Virus record (IMG/VR): IMGVR_UViG_3300046747_000460
Coordinates: 1-40,905 of that record
DNA: 40,905 nucleotides
Origin: a virus
Direction: 5' to 3' (one strand)
The notes beneath the pieces were generated by a model. That model was given only the letters and a program-made list of their open reading frames with translations, was not told the DNA's origin and searched no databases. Position numbers and translations under genes: made by a program. Shown piece after piece: positions 1 through 5,830 of the stretch (within the stretch, counting starts at the first letter, position 1; every line of letters starts with the position of its first letter).

Positions 1-27
1 TTTGGAAAATGAAATGCAGCTGCGGTC
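1..27. repeat. Terminal direct repeat, left copy (circular junction)
   Basis: Bases 1-27 are identical to 40879-40905. Together with the open gene that crosses the junction in frame, this shows a circular or circularly permuted molecule of 40,878 bp whose assembly overlaps itself by 27 bases. The repeat lies inside coding sequence, so it is an assembly overlap and not a biological terminal repeat. Confidence 0.93.
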
Positions 28-470
28 AGATTTTTGAAAAAGTTCCAAAAAAGTGTAGAGGAAAATATGCTACATGTGGATGTCATTGGGATAATTATCA
101 TTTAAAAAGAGTAAAAGATAAAGTTGGTAATTCATACTTATTACTTAAAGTGGAGAAAATCTTAAGGAAAGAAAATGGTCATTACATCTTGCAAATGAAA
201 TGTAAATGTGGAAATCGATTTGAACGAAAAAATGGCCATGAATTTAAATCTGGATCTTGTGGATGTTTAATATCTAAAAATAATCCACGGGAAGATAAAA
301 AAGGAAATGCTAGATTTAAGAATTATGAAATCTTAAGTATAAGAGAATTTTATGAAGCAAAAACCTATTCACTTGAAGAGTTAGCTGAAATGTTTAATTG
401 CACTCCTCATTATATTTGGAGAATCGTAAAAGGAAAAATCTGGAAATCTTTACTTCCTGCTTCTGAATAA
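1..470 (+). CDS. Triple zinc-ribbon DNA-binding protein, C-terminal part (begins at 40581)
   Basis: This is the continuation of the gene that starts at 40581, in the same frame; the duplicated 27 bases must be removed. It completes ribbon 2 (KCSCGQIFEKV ... ATCGC) and carries ribbon 3 (NSYLLLKVEKI ... KCKCGNRFERK ... SGSCGC). The last ~40 residues (YSLEELAEMFNCTPHYIWRI) look like a helix-turn-helix. Three tandem ribbons plus an HTH with no nuclease domain suggest a sequence-specific DNA-binding protein, perhaps a regulator, or a homing endonuclease that lost its nuclease. It ends facing the - strand operon that ends at 529. Confidence 0.8.
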   Translation, partial: WKMKCSCGQIFEKVPKKCRGKYATCGCHWDNYHLKRVKDKVGNSYLLLKVEKILRKENGHYILQMKCKCGNRFERKNGHEFKSGSCGCLISKNNPREDKKGNARFKNYEILSIREFYEAKTYSLEELAEMFNCTPHYIWRIVKGKIWKSLLPASE

Positions 471-528
471 TATCAATAGATATACTTTAGAAAAAACCTT
501 CTTAGGAAAAACTTGGAAACATATCTAA

Positions 529-945
529 TCACTCCGGAGGAAAAGCTGGAATCCCACTTGGTGGAGCAGGCGCCGGATTAACAATGCCTAAAGATTGTCC
601 GACGAGCGTGAACTCTCCTCCTTGAACGTAAGGAGTGTAATTCCTACCATCGATAGGAACAGAATTGTTATCACAAAGAATAAAAGTATCATCGGTGCAC
701 TGTTGAACCATGAATTGCTTATTATTGAGCTGGTACATTCCAGTGGCAACAGCGATGGGGAGGTTGTAAAACTTAGTGGCTCTAATAAATTGACCATTGC
801 TTAATCCATGATTTGTAATTGTTACGAGTATTGGAAGAGCATTCGTTATGCTCTCCGGAGTCATCTGCTCAACAATGAAATGAGAAGGCGATGAATCTGG
901 CGTATTCGGCGGGGGAGATTCGGGATTTGCGGGAGGAAGAGTCAT
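529..945 (-). CDS. Proline-rich protein with an FCCH-like beta domain (possible virion protein)
   Basis: A 138-aa protein with Pro-rich ends (PPANPESPPP near the start, PAPAPPSG near the end) around a beta domain at residues ~38-122 (VTITNHGLSNGQFI ... TFILCDNNSVPIDG ... GEFTLVGQSLGIVNP). The domain matches the E1-FCCH-like fold seen in many phage structural proteins and is clearly related to residues ~118-196 of the protein at 32808-33512 (ASHGLVDGD ... STFALYD ... GPELGVVNNPP). The start has a strong SD (AAAGGAG), and its ATG overlaps the upstream gene in an ATGA. Last gene of the - strand operon. Function inferred: a minor virion or tail component. Confidence 0.75.
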   Translation of the reverse strand: MTLPPANPESPPPNTPDSSPSHFIVEQMTPESITNALPILVTITNHGLSNGQFIRATKFYNLPIAVATGMYQLNNKQFMVQQCTDDTFILCDNNSVPIDGRNYTPYVQGGEFTLVGQSLGIVNPAPAPPSGIPAFPPE

Positions 946-1124
946 TTATACTCCTTTGCATGATACATTTCTTCTAAGATATCAATGATATCTGGCAATC
1001 GCATTTGATATGGATCATTCCCGTGTTCCTCTAATTTCTTAAGCTCTTTGATTATTGCTTCACAAGATTTCTTAATGATGATAACAGATTCTACGGGAGG
1101 AATAGACCATCCGGGCCACGGCAT
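942..1124 (-). CDS. Small hypothetical protein (60 aa)
   Basis: A 60-aa protein starting MPWPGWSIPPVES, followed by a charged helix (KELKKLEEHG) and an acidic tail. SD AAAGGAG lies before the ATG, and the stop overlaps the next start by 4 bases, so the two are probably translationally coupled. The Trp/Pro-rich start resembles the short Pro-rich proteins at 529 and 39490 in style only. I do not recognise a family. Confidence 0.72.
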   Translation of the reverse strand: MPWPGWSIPPVESVIIIKKSCEAIIKELKKLEEHGNDPYQMRLPDIIDILEEMYHAKEYK

Positions 1125-1188
1125 TTATAGAACTCCTTTACAAAAATTCATAATTAATACAAAAAGAAAGAAAAAACAAGGATTAAAA

Positions 1189-1332
1189 ATGAAAGCAAAA
1201 TTTGAGAAGCCCCTAAAAAGCAAATCCACTCCTGGTGTTAAGAACTCTATTGAGAATTCTTACGTCCTTGGGACCAAGGCGTCCAAGTCTCCCAAACCAA
1301 AGAGTCTGACCCCTCTAAAGGGCAAACGCTAA
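1189..1332 (+). CDS. Possible small basic protein (47 aa)
   Basis: A short lysine/serine/proline-rich ORF (starts MKAKFEKPLKSKSTPG, ends PLKGKR) with a possible SD (AAGGA) before the ATG. It is the only + strand ORF among - strand genes, and its 3' part runs antisense over the last 86 bases of the gene at 1247-1522. The composition resembles the basic 'KSKxTPGVK' peptides of phages, but at this length chance cannot be excluded. Confidence 0.35.
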   Translation: MKAKFEKPLKSKSTPGVKNSIENSYVLGTKASKSPKPKSLTPLKGKR

Positions 1333-1522
1333 TCTTATAGAAGCCAATCTCGCCGGCTCCCCAAATTAAAGCGAAGCCTTCTTGACGGTTTAGACCCTTG
1401 AGAAGCTTCTTCGCAACTTCCCCGGCTTTCTCTGGATCATCTGCCACCTCCGTGGGGATTCTTTTCCCTTCAGAGACGCTTCCGTCATCAAAAAACAGCT
1501 GTATCCAAACATTAATCTGCAT
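1247..1522 (-). CDS. Hypothetical protein (91 aa)
   Basis: A 91-aa protein of mixed alpha/beta character (MQINVWIQLFFDDGSVSEGK, then a DPEKAGEVAKKLLKGL helix). Its ATG overlaps the end of the upstream gene (1512-1724) by 11 bases, as elsewhere in this operon. The SD is weak (AAGAAG). The last ~28 codons are antisense to the possible + strand peptide at 1189. No family recognised. Confidence 0.68.
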   Translation of the reverse strand: MQINVWIQLFFDDGSVSEGKRIPTEVADDPEKAGEVAKKLLKGLNRQEGFALIWGAGEIGFYKISVCPLEGSDSLVWETWTPWSQGRKNSQ

Positions 1523-1724
1523 TTGGCACTTCTTCTTTGGGAGCTTCTTCTAAAGCTAAAGGCTTCGGCTTTGGATTCACCATCAGGACATAGTCCGGAT
1601 TGTCATTCATATTCATCGCTTCGACTTCCACGAATTGAATTGAAGGCATTAAATTAGATAGAAAAGGGATCGTCTCCTCGCTAATCATTAGCATATAACA
1701 CTTCTTCTTTACAACATCGTTCAT
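1512..1724 (-). CDS. Hypothetical protein (70 aa)
   Basis: A 70-aa protein with an N-terminal half rich in Met and hydrophobic residues (KKKCYMLMISEETIPFLSNL) and an acidic Pro/Glu-rich tail. SD AGGAG sits 6 bases before the ATG. It is the first gene after the terminator at 1809-1838, so transcripts must either read through or start in 1725-1808, where I see no convincing promoter. No family recognised. Confidence 0.7.
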   Translation of the reverse strand: MNDVVKKKCYMLMISEETIPFLSNLMPSIQFVEVEAMNMNDNPDYVLMVNPKPKPLALEEAPKEEVPNAD

Positions 1725-1808
1725 TTCATTCTCCTAGTGATTTGATAAGAAATTCGGATCATGCAAAAATAGGAGATTAAGTTAAAGAATTTTTTTGAAT
1801 ATCTAAAG

Positions 1809-1838
1809 AAATACCCCATTTTTTACGATGGGGTATTT
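1809..1838 (-). terminator. Intrinsic terminator after the collagen-like gene
   Basis: A perfect 11-bp stem (AAATACCCCAT / ATGGGGTATTT) with an 8-base loop begins 8 bases after the stop of the collagen-like gene. It is followed on the - strand by TTTCTTTAG. The right side also carries T residues on the + strand, so it may act in both directions. Confidence 0.8.
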
Positions 1839-1845
1839 GAAGACT

Positions 1846-2514
1846 TTAAGGTAATTTTTTGAGCAAAATTAAGTTAATACGTGCACTGACGACAGGAAAA
1901 ATTGTTCCTGTAGGTACAGATTCGGCTGTGATAGGTAAAAGTGAAGTATTGACTAACTTAATTATATCGCCCGCATCAATTTCTTTGATGAAAGATGCTG
2001 AATCATGGACAACGAGTTCATCCGGACTGAGTGAGAAAGAAGCTGAAGTGGATCCAGGAATTAAAATGCCATTCTTATAGATTCCAAGTGACCAAGCTGG
2101 CACTGGAAAAGGGTATGGTGGTGTTAATCTGCCGTCAAATGACCATTCAATAGCATAAATTCCATGATGAAGGACTTTGATCTCTCCATTTATCGAAGCT
2201 GAAGTAATATCAAAGTCTAAAGGTCCAGAGTTTGCATTCTCAAGATCTAAGAAAGGAGATCCTAGTGATGGAATCACTTGATCATCAATTGTATAAAGGC
2301 TGAGATAAGCTGTTTCACAACCACAATCTTCTCCCGCATTTCCTTGAAGACCTTGAAGTCCTTGGGGACCGGGAGTTCCTTGAATTCCTTGAGGCCCTAC
2401 ATTTCCTGGTTCGCCTTGAGGACCCGGAACACCTTGTAATCCCGGAACTCCTTGAGGACCTTGCGGACCAGTACATCCACATTTACAACATTTTCTTGTA
2501 TGATCATCACACAT
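1846..2514 (-). CDS. Collagen-like protein with C1q/TNF-type head
   Basis: A 222-aa protein. Residues 2-14 hold five Cys; residues 16-61 form 16 uninterrupted Gly-X-Y triplets ([13 protein letters not shown]...), a collagen triple helix; two more Cys (64 and 66) follow; the rest is a beta-rich globular domain like C1q/BclA trimeric heads ([26 protein letters not shown]). The start is the ATG at 2514, which has SD AAGGAG; an upstream in-frame start lacks one. A promoter at 2554 and a terminator at 1809 make it a single-gene unit, typical of a 'moron' or a separately timed surface protein. Likely role: a trimeric virion decoration or adhesion fibre, or a host-surface protein. Confidence 0.88.
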   Translation of the reverse strand: MCDDHTRKCCKCGCTGPQGPQGVPGLQGVPGPQGEPGNVGPQGIQGTPGPQGLQGLQGNAGEDCGCETAYLSLYTIDDQVIPSLGSPFLDLENANSGPLDFDITSASINGEIKVLHHGIYAIEWSFDGRLTPPYPFPVPAWSLGIYKNGILIPGSTSASFSLSPDELVVHDSASFIKEIDAGDIIKLVNTSLLPITAESVPTGTIFPVVSARINLILLKKLP

Positions 2515-2531
2515 AAAAACTCCTTTTTTTG

Positions 2532-2549
2532 AAAGGCACAATTGCCTTT
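2532..2549. promoter_or_regulatory. Inverted repeat upstream of the collagen-like gene
   Basis: AAAGGCA-CAAT-TGCCTTT, a perfect 7-bp dyad between the promoter -10 at 2554 and the SD of the collagen-like gene. It could be an operator or a 5' UTR hairpin. It resembles the dyad at 4088-4108 and 6777-6793 (AGGCAA-AAA-TTGCCT). Confidence 0.5.
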
Positions 2550-2553
2550 ATTC

Positions 2554-2582
2554 ATTTTCAAATAAAAAGGGAGTTCAGTCAA
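2554..2582 (-). promoter_or_regulatory. Promoter for the collagen-like gene
   Basis: On the - strand TTGACT, a 17-base spacer, then GAAAAT. It lies just downstream of the stop at 2604 and directs transcription only into the collagen-like gene. The -35 is close to consensus; the -10 is weaker. Confidence 0.5.
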
Positions 2583-2603
2583 ATTAATAATTTATTGAAG
2601 ATA

Positions 2604-2804
2604 TTAAGTTAAAGGAAGGTCTGGTCTATTGAGACAAAACTGACAATTTGGATCGCCGCACTTCTTTTCAATCCATCGCAAACAGTGTTTACAATAAAAA
2701 ATATCGAAAGAGACGGCATAAAGAATTCTTCTTTTAGATTGAGGACATCTAGGGCATTTGCATTCTAATGTATGTTCCCCGCACTCATCGCATTCACCTG
2801 ACAT
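2604..2804 (-). CDS. Zinc-ribbon protein (66 aa)
   Basis: A 66-aa protein with four Cys pairs: CDEC, CKCPRC, CKHC and CGDPNC-x2-C, so probably two zinc sites. It overlaps the upstream gene by 11 bases; GGAAG before the ATG is a usable SD. It is the last gene of the stretch that begins at TerS before the collagen unit. Likely a small nucleic-acid- or protein-binding zinc protein; no named family. Confidence 0.72.
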   Translation of the reverse strand: MSGECDECGEHTLECKCPRCPQSKRRILYAVSFDIFYCKHCLRWIEKKCGDPNCQFCLNRPDLPLT

Positions 2805-3024
2805 GAGACTTCCAAAGATTTACTATCTTCTCAACATCATCAAGAATAGTATCATCCTCATGTAGAAGAAGCTTATCACCATGAAGTTTATTCCATCGAT
2901 CAAGAAGATCAATAGCTTCCTCCGTTTCGAATCCTTCCCCAAAAGCCCAAAGAGCACAATCATAAGCTTTATCGCCAAGAAAATATTCAAAACAATCCCT
3001 TGTATCAGAAGATAGTTTAAACAT
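2794..3024 (-). CDS. Hypothetical protein (76 aa)
   Basis: A 76-aa acidic, mostly helical protein (DCFEYFLGDKAYDCALWAFG; TEEAIDLLDRWNKLHG). It overlaps the genes on both sides by 8-11 bases, so it is firmly placed in the operon. The SD is not obvious, which suggests coupling to the upstream gene. No family recognised. Confidence 0.7.
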   Translation of the reverse strand: MFKLSSDTRDCFEYFLGDKAYDCALWAFGEGFETEEAIDLLDRWNKLHGDKLLLHEDDTILDDVEKIVNLWKSHVR

Positions 3025-3271
3025 TTTGACTCAATATCTTATGAATTAATTGAATTATTTGTTTTCTGTTATCTTTATCTACTGCGCTATGAAGTAAACA
3101 AATCAAAGATGCGCAAAGACTATTTAAAATAATATCGCAGTTTTCTTGGCATTTTTCTCCATCGATAGGAAATTTATCTTTCAAAGCAAAAAAAATCTCC
3201 TTTCCATTATGCAGATAAATTTCATTATCACTCTGAATCGAAGGCTGAAATGATTTTCTTTCATATGACAT
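3017..3271 (-). CDS. Hypothetical protein (84 aa)
   Basis: An 84-aa, probably helical protein whose second half is hydrophobic and Cys/Leu-rich (NSLCASLICLLHSAVD), followed by a KQIIQLIHKIL helix. The hydrophobic stretch is too short and too charged at its edges to call a membrane span. SD AGGAT precedes the ATG. It follows the RNA ligase gene by 8 bases in the same operon. No family recognised. Confidence 0.7.
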   Translation of the reverse strand: MSYERKSFQPSIQSDNEIYLHNGKEIFFALKDKFPIDGEKCQENCDIILNSLCASLICLLHSAVDKDNRKQIIQLIHKILSQNV

Positions 3272-3279
3272 AAAGCATC

Positions 3280-4245
3280 CTATTTCTCATAATCTAGATT
3301 AATGACCTTAAAACTAATCGGCCCATGGCCATGATTCTCCCGAGATCTCACGACAACGCCCTCGCGCGGCTTCCCATTGGGATAATTACCATCGCCAAGA
3401 GTTTCTACTGAGGATTTATCAAAAGATTCTCCCTTTTCTACAATTCTCACGGTAGGAAATGCTAGCTTTTCACAAAAATCAATGAATTCGCGCCCATCCA
3501 AATATCGATGCTCATGAATATTGTAAACTGAGAAGGCATAGCCCTCAATTCTGGGAAGTCCAAGAGGATTGCTCTGGATCTTCGGGCCGCAGGTCTCCCA
3601 TTGAATGGCATAGCCTTCTGGGAGATAATCCTTCAAATCATATCGATTTGCAACTTCCCAATAGCCAACGTTTAAGTCCTCTTCAAGCTCCCAATTTCTT
3701 GAGCAAACCCCAAACTCATCCTTGTATCGATAAGCCGTAGAAGAGCTTCCATCGACCTTCTCTGTGATGTAAAATGGCTTGCCATGAAGCGAATCGACAA
3801 GCTCAGGATTGCTTTGATAATTCGGCTCATCAGTCTTGGGAATAAAGTCGGGAAATGGCCCTTTTGCTTTGCCTTGAAGATTAGCCGGGACGGGCTTATG
3901 ATATTTGGTAACACCAAATACAAAAGTCATATCGACGCCTACATTCAACTCCAGATTTTTGTATGGATAAGGCATAATCACGACTTCACTCGGCGCCCCG
4001 CGGAATCTCCTCATCTTCACTCGCCAATGAGAGCTTCTCATGAAAGCCATCTCTTCATTCTCGGGAATTTGAGCATCCGGAAGATATACTAGGCAAAAAT
4101 TGCCTAGTTGGAAGTCCCCCTTCTTGACAATCCCCCGCCATTTTCCTCCGGGACCACAAACAACCGTCGCGCTGACGATGAAATCGGCATTTTCGATGGG
4201 ATCTAAGGCAATGATCTTGCCGATATAGACTAAACCATTATCCAT
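3280..4245 (-). CDS. RNA ligase, Rnl5 (DRB0094-like) family
   Basis: A 321-aa ATP-dependent RNA ligase. The N-terminal ~130 residues are beta-rich and OB-like, the module that marks the Deinococcus DraRnl (Rnl5) group. The nucleotidyltransferase core has motif I EKVDG (Lys163, the AMP-accepting residue), a motif Ia/SRN segment (GVCSRNWEL), motif III (IQWETCGPKIQ), motif IV (EGVVVRS) and motif V (SFKVINLDY). All key residues look intact. The family seals 3'-OH/5'-phosphate nicks in RNA. SD GGAGG lies before the ATG, and the gene overlaps the upstream gene by 8 bases. It sits ~400 bases downstream of a tRNA in the same transcription direction, which suggests tRNA repair; that role is inference. 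Confidence 0.9.
   Translation of the reverse strand: MDNGLVYIGKIIALDPIENADFIVSATVVCGPGGKWRGIVKKGDFQLGNFCLVYLPDAQIPENEEMAFMRSSHWRVKMRRFRGAPSEVVIMPYPYKNLELNVGVDMTFVFGVTKYHKPVPANLQGKAKGPFPDFIPKTDEPNYQSNPELVDSLHGKPFYITEKVDGSSSTAYRYKDEFGVCSRNWELEEDLNVGYWEVANRYDLKDYLPEGYAIQWETCGPKIQSNPLGLPRIEGYAFSVYNIHEHRYLDGREFIDFCEKLAFPTVRIVEKGESFDKSSVETLGDGNYPNGKPREGVVVRSRENHGHGPISFKVINLDYEK
4088..4108. repeat. Perfect palindrome inside the RNA ligase gene
   Basis: ACTAGGCAA-AAA-TTGCCTAGT, 9-bp arms. Its right 17 bases (4092-4108) recur exactly at 6777-6793 next to the TerS promoter. Candidate binding site of a dimeric regulator; it lies in coding sequence here. Confidence 0.6.
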
Positions 4246-4480
4246 TCACTCCCTCCAAGAATCGATTCTTCATAATCTTCTCCGTCTTTGGAAAAAGGTT
4301 AGAGCATTGAGTGCATTTCACTTTGAATTCGATATTCTTGATGCTTCCGAGGAAAAGATTGAGAATATTCACAGTGACATGATCAATATCGAGATGCTTG
4401 CATGCTTCTTTCTCTTCTTGAGAGATCCGAATTGCTTCATAAGATAAGAGCAAAGGCTTCTGTCTTCTATACTCATTCAT
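4238..4480 (-). CDS. Hypothetical protein with a CxxC pair (80 aa)
   Basis: An 80-aa protein with a charged N-terminal half (SQEEKEACKHLDID) and a CTQC pair in the second half (KVKCTQCSNLFPKTEK), half of a possible zinc knuckle, with Cys/His further upstream as partners. The ATG overlaps the stop of the 49-aa zinc protein in an ATGA, and the end overlaps the RNA ligase start by 8 bases. Position suggests a link with the tRNA/RNA ligase set; function unknown. Confidence 0.7.
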   Translation of the reverse strand: MNEYRRQKPLLLSYEAIRISQEEKEACKHLDIDHVTVNILNLFLGSIKNIEFKVKCTQCSNLFPKTEKIMKNRFLEGVNG

Positions 4481-4626
4481 TTTCTCGGCTCTTTAAATTC
4501 TTCCCGCATCAATTCACACCATAGGCAATTCCCGGAATGTCCATCATAGACGTAAGGAGCTTTGCAGATCTCGCATTCTTTGAATTCGGTTCCCTTGGGG
4601 GGATGTAATGTGTATCTTTTTTCCAT
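4477..4626 (-). CDS. Zinc-ribbon microprotein (49 aa)
   Basis: A 49-aa protein (MEKRYTLHPPKGTEFKECEI...) with two Cys pairs, CEIC and CLWC, spaced as a classic zinc ribbon. It starts 18 bases downstream of the tRNA 3' end, and its stop overlaps the next start (ATGA). The SD is weak (GGATT). Position between the tRNA and the RNA ligase and the intact zinc motif support a real gene. Confidence 0.7.
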   Translation of the reverse strand: MEKRYTLHPPKGTEFKECEICKAPYVYDGHSGNCLWCELMREEFKEPRK

Positions 4627-4643
4627 GTCAATCCGTTTTACAT

Positions 4644-4716
4644 TGGGACAACCGGGATTTGAACCCGGGACCTAGAGGTTATGAGTCTCTTGCTCTAACC
4701 GCTGAGCTATTATCCC
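4644..4716 (-). tRNA. tRNA with CAU anticodon (elongator Met or lysidine-type Ile2)
   Basis: A 73-nt cloverleaf on the - strand: acceptor GGGATAA/TTGTCCC with one T-G pair, D arm GCTC/GAGC, anticodon loop CTCATAA (anticodon at 4681-4683), T arm CCGGG-TTCAAAT-CCCGG and discriminator A. CCA is not encoded. G1-C72 excludes initiator tRNA. The anticodon stem (AGAGA/CCTCT) has an A-C mismatch at 31-39. The body resembles bacterial tRNA-Ile2 (GACTCATAA context), which reads AUA after TilS modification, but Met cannot be excluded. Its first 7 bases overlap the end of the HTH gene upstream, so RNase P cleavage would cut that mRNA. Confidence 0.93.
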
Positions 4717-4997
4717 TTCATCAAAATTTCAACTTTTCTTTCGAGCTCTTCAACACGGTTTCTCAAATGCTGAATAGGAGAATTTACATTCTTATAACTT
4801 TCTTGCCTAATGGCATCGCTTCTCTCTTGAGCAAGTTCAGCATTATAACTTCTAATGCCGCCATTCTTTCTTATCTCAATGCCAACTGCCACCGCGGATC
4901 TCTCTAGAATCTGGGCGATGTCTTTTATCATCGTTCCGTGATCAAGAAGCTCTTGGATTACTTGTCTATCATGTAGGTCCATTCTAAACTTCTTCAT
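4710..4997 (-). CDS. IS30-type HTH (HTH_38) plus coiled-coil DNA-binding protein
   Basis: A 95-aa protein. Residues ~5-50 form an IS30-transposase-like HTH (DRQVIQELLDHGTMIKDIAQ, then VGIEIRKNGG); residues ~70-95 form a short coiled coil (RVEELERKVEILMKG), probably for dimerisation. It is a paralogue of the protein at 8433-8762: both share the xxKNGG motif and the VEIL-type zipper. It carries no transposase catalytic domain, so a regulator is likely. The ATG overlaps the upstream gene (ATGA), and the stop lies inside the tRNA acceptor stem. Confidence 0.82.
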   Translation of the reverse strand: MKKFRMDLHDRQVIQELLDHGTMIKDIAQILERSAVAVGIEIRKNGGIRSYNAELAQERSDAIRQESYKNVNSPIQHLRNRVEELERKVEILMKG

Positions 4998-5161
4998 TTC
5001 TCTTTCAATTCATCTTTAAAGAAGATATCACCATCAATGAGAACAGCTCCTTCCCATGAGACAACAACTTCTGCCGTGGGATCTCCCTCCCATTTCCGGA
5101 TAGCCTCCATGACATCTGAGAAAACCAGCCTGGCTAAATCTAATTTTTCTTTTCTATCCAT
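4994..5161 (-). CDS. Small hypothetical protein (55 aa)
   Basis: A 55-aa acidic protein (MDRKEKLDLARLVFSDVMEA; later DGDIFFKDELKEK). The stop overlaps the HTH gene start in an ATGA. There is no SD; instead a copy of the dispersed palindrome (TTTACA arm) abuts the ATG, suggesting that a regulator could block initiation. First gene after the terminator at 5231-5265, so its promoter should lie in 5162-5230. Confidence 0.65.
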   Translation of the reverse strand: MDRKEKLDLARLVFSDVMEAIRKWEGDPTAEVVVSWEGAVLIDGDIFFKDELKEK

Positions 5162-5180
5162 TGTAAACCCGCTTTACATA
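5161..5180. repeat. Degenerate copy of the TGTAAAGC palindrome at a start codon
   Basis: TTGTAAACCCGCTTTACATA. The right arm GCTTTACA matches the dispersed palindrome exactly, while the left arm is TGTAAA followed by CCC. It abuts the ATG of the gene at 4994-5161. Confidence 0.5.
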
Positions 5181-5226
5181 AGTTATAGCAAGTTATACCC
5201 GGTTATAGCGATTTCTTGGTATAACT
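5181..5226. repeat. Three 10-bp tandem repeats plus an inverted copy, upstream of gene 4994-5161
   Basis: AGTTATAGCA, AGTTATACCC and GGTTATAGCG follow one another with no gap (5181-5210), that is, one site per DNA turn. GGTATAACT at 5218-5226 is an exact inverted copy of AGTTATACC at 5191-5199. On the - strand the units contain TATAAC boxes, one in an extended -10 context (TGCTATAAC). Likely a promoter with operator sites for the gene at 4994-5161. Confidence 0.6.
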
Positions 5227-5230
5227 GAAA

Positions 5231-5265
5231 ATAAAAAGCCTCAGACCCTACTCGAATCTGAGGCT
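5231..5265 (-). terminator. Intrinsic terminator
   Basis: A 9-bp stem AGCCTCAGA / TCTGAGGCT with an 11-base loop, followed on the - strand by TTTTATTTTC. It closes the unit with genes 5800-5321 and separates it from the HTH/tRNA/RNA ligase unit. Confidence 0.8.
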
Positions 5266-5320
5266 AATAAAAACTGCTATCGACCGCTAAGACGCTCTTA
5301 TCTTAACTTCGCCCATCATC

Positions 5321-5464
5321 TTATTTCGTGGGAGGATTTATGTCAACAAATGGCTTAATCAAATTAAACTCATAGGAAATTAGGTCTTTCCCTTTGCACA
5401 TTTCATCGAATTCATTTTGGGTCATCTTGGTCATGAAATGATTTAATGAAATATCTTGCTTCAT
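5321..5464 (-). CDS. Small hypothetical protein (47 aa)
   Basis: A 47-aa protein (starts MKQDISLNHFMTKM, ends VDINPPTK). The ATG at 5464 overlaps the stop of the upstream 27-aa ORF in an ATGA and has GAGAAG before it. A longer TTG start 39 bases upstream is possible but has no SD. The terminator at 5231-5265 follows. No family recognised. Confidence 0.5.
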   Translation of the reverse strand: MKQDISLNHFMTKMTQNEFDEMCKGKDLISYEFNLIKPFVDINPPTK

Positions 5465-5544
5465 CTTCTCATCCACATGAAAAGTAAAATAGTCACAGCA
5501 CAAAGTTGTATGAGATGTTTATCAAGGAAATCATATAGGTTCAT
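5461..5544 (-). CDS. Possible membrane microprotein (27 aa)
   Basis: A 27-aa ORF starting MNLYDFLDKHLIQL, then a hydrophobic run (CAVTILLFMW) ending in two Arg, the pattern of a tiny single-span membrane protein. It ends in an ATGA overlap with the 47-aa gene, the same coupling used all over this genome. Weak SD (AGAAG). The coupling and the membrane pattern are the support; at this length chance is possible. Confidence 0.4.
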   Translation of the reverse strand: MNLYDFLDKHLIQLCAVTILLFMWMRR

Positions 5545-5615
5545 TCTTCTATCTTCTCATGATTCGATTTTTTTGAGGAGGGTTTTTTGAGATGAGAGGA
5601 AGTCATTTATCTTAT

Positions 5616-5630
5616 GTAAAGCAGCTTTAC
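5616..5630. repeat. Dispersed palindrome, copy A
   Basis: GTAAAGC-A-GCTTTAC, a perfect dyad; it covers the stop codon (5627-5629) of the gene at 5627-5800. Related copies: 5161-5180 (degenerate), 22972-22988 and 24455-24471. Confidence 0.7.
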
Positions 5631-5800
5631 TTCTCTTCCACCTTCTCCAAACACTCTTGGCATTCGCATTCTATTGCATGTAAAACATCATCCATAAATT
5701 GATTGCATTCCTCTTGCTCTCCATGCCTCTTAACAAGCCCGCATCTTCTACAATCCACCACATCACTCAAAGGAATATAACTCCAATCATGCTCTCTCAT
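5627..5800 (-). CDS. Small zinc-ribbon-like protein (57 aa)
   Basis: A 57-aa protein (MREHDWSYIPLSDVVDC...) with CRRC, then ECN, and CECQEC near the end: enough Cys for one zinc site. The ATG is preceded by GGTAAG, a weak SD, and on the - strand by TGTATAAC, a possible extended -10. The stop lies inside palindrome copy A. No family name, but the composition matches the other CxxC microproteins of this genome. Confidence 0.6.
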   Translation of the reverse strand: MREHDWSYIPLSDVVDCRRCGLVKRHGEQEECNQFMDDVLHAIECECQECLEKVEEK

Positions 5801-5830
5801 TCTTACCGTTATACATCATTCGAAAAATTT

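Noticed and set aside
588-804. Antisense and alternative-frame ORFs within the FCCH-like gene
   Set aside because: Overlap a supported gene with an SD and a recognisable domain.
4608-4907. + strand ORF of 99 codons over the tRNA
   Set aside because: It runs antisense through the tRNA and the HTH gene and has no SD.
4710-4997. IS30 transposase or insertion sequence
   Set aside because: Only the HTH head and a coiled coil are present; no catalytic DDE domain, inverted ends or target duplication.
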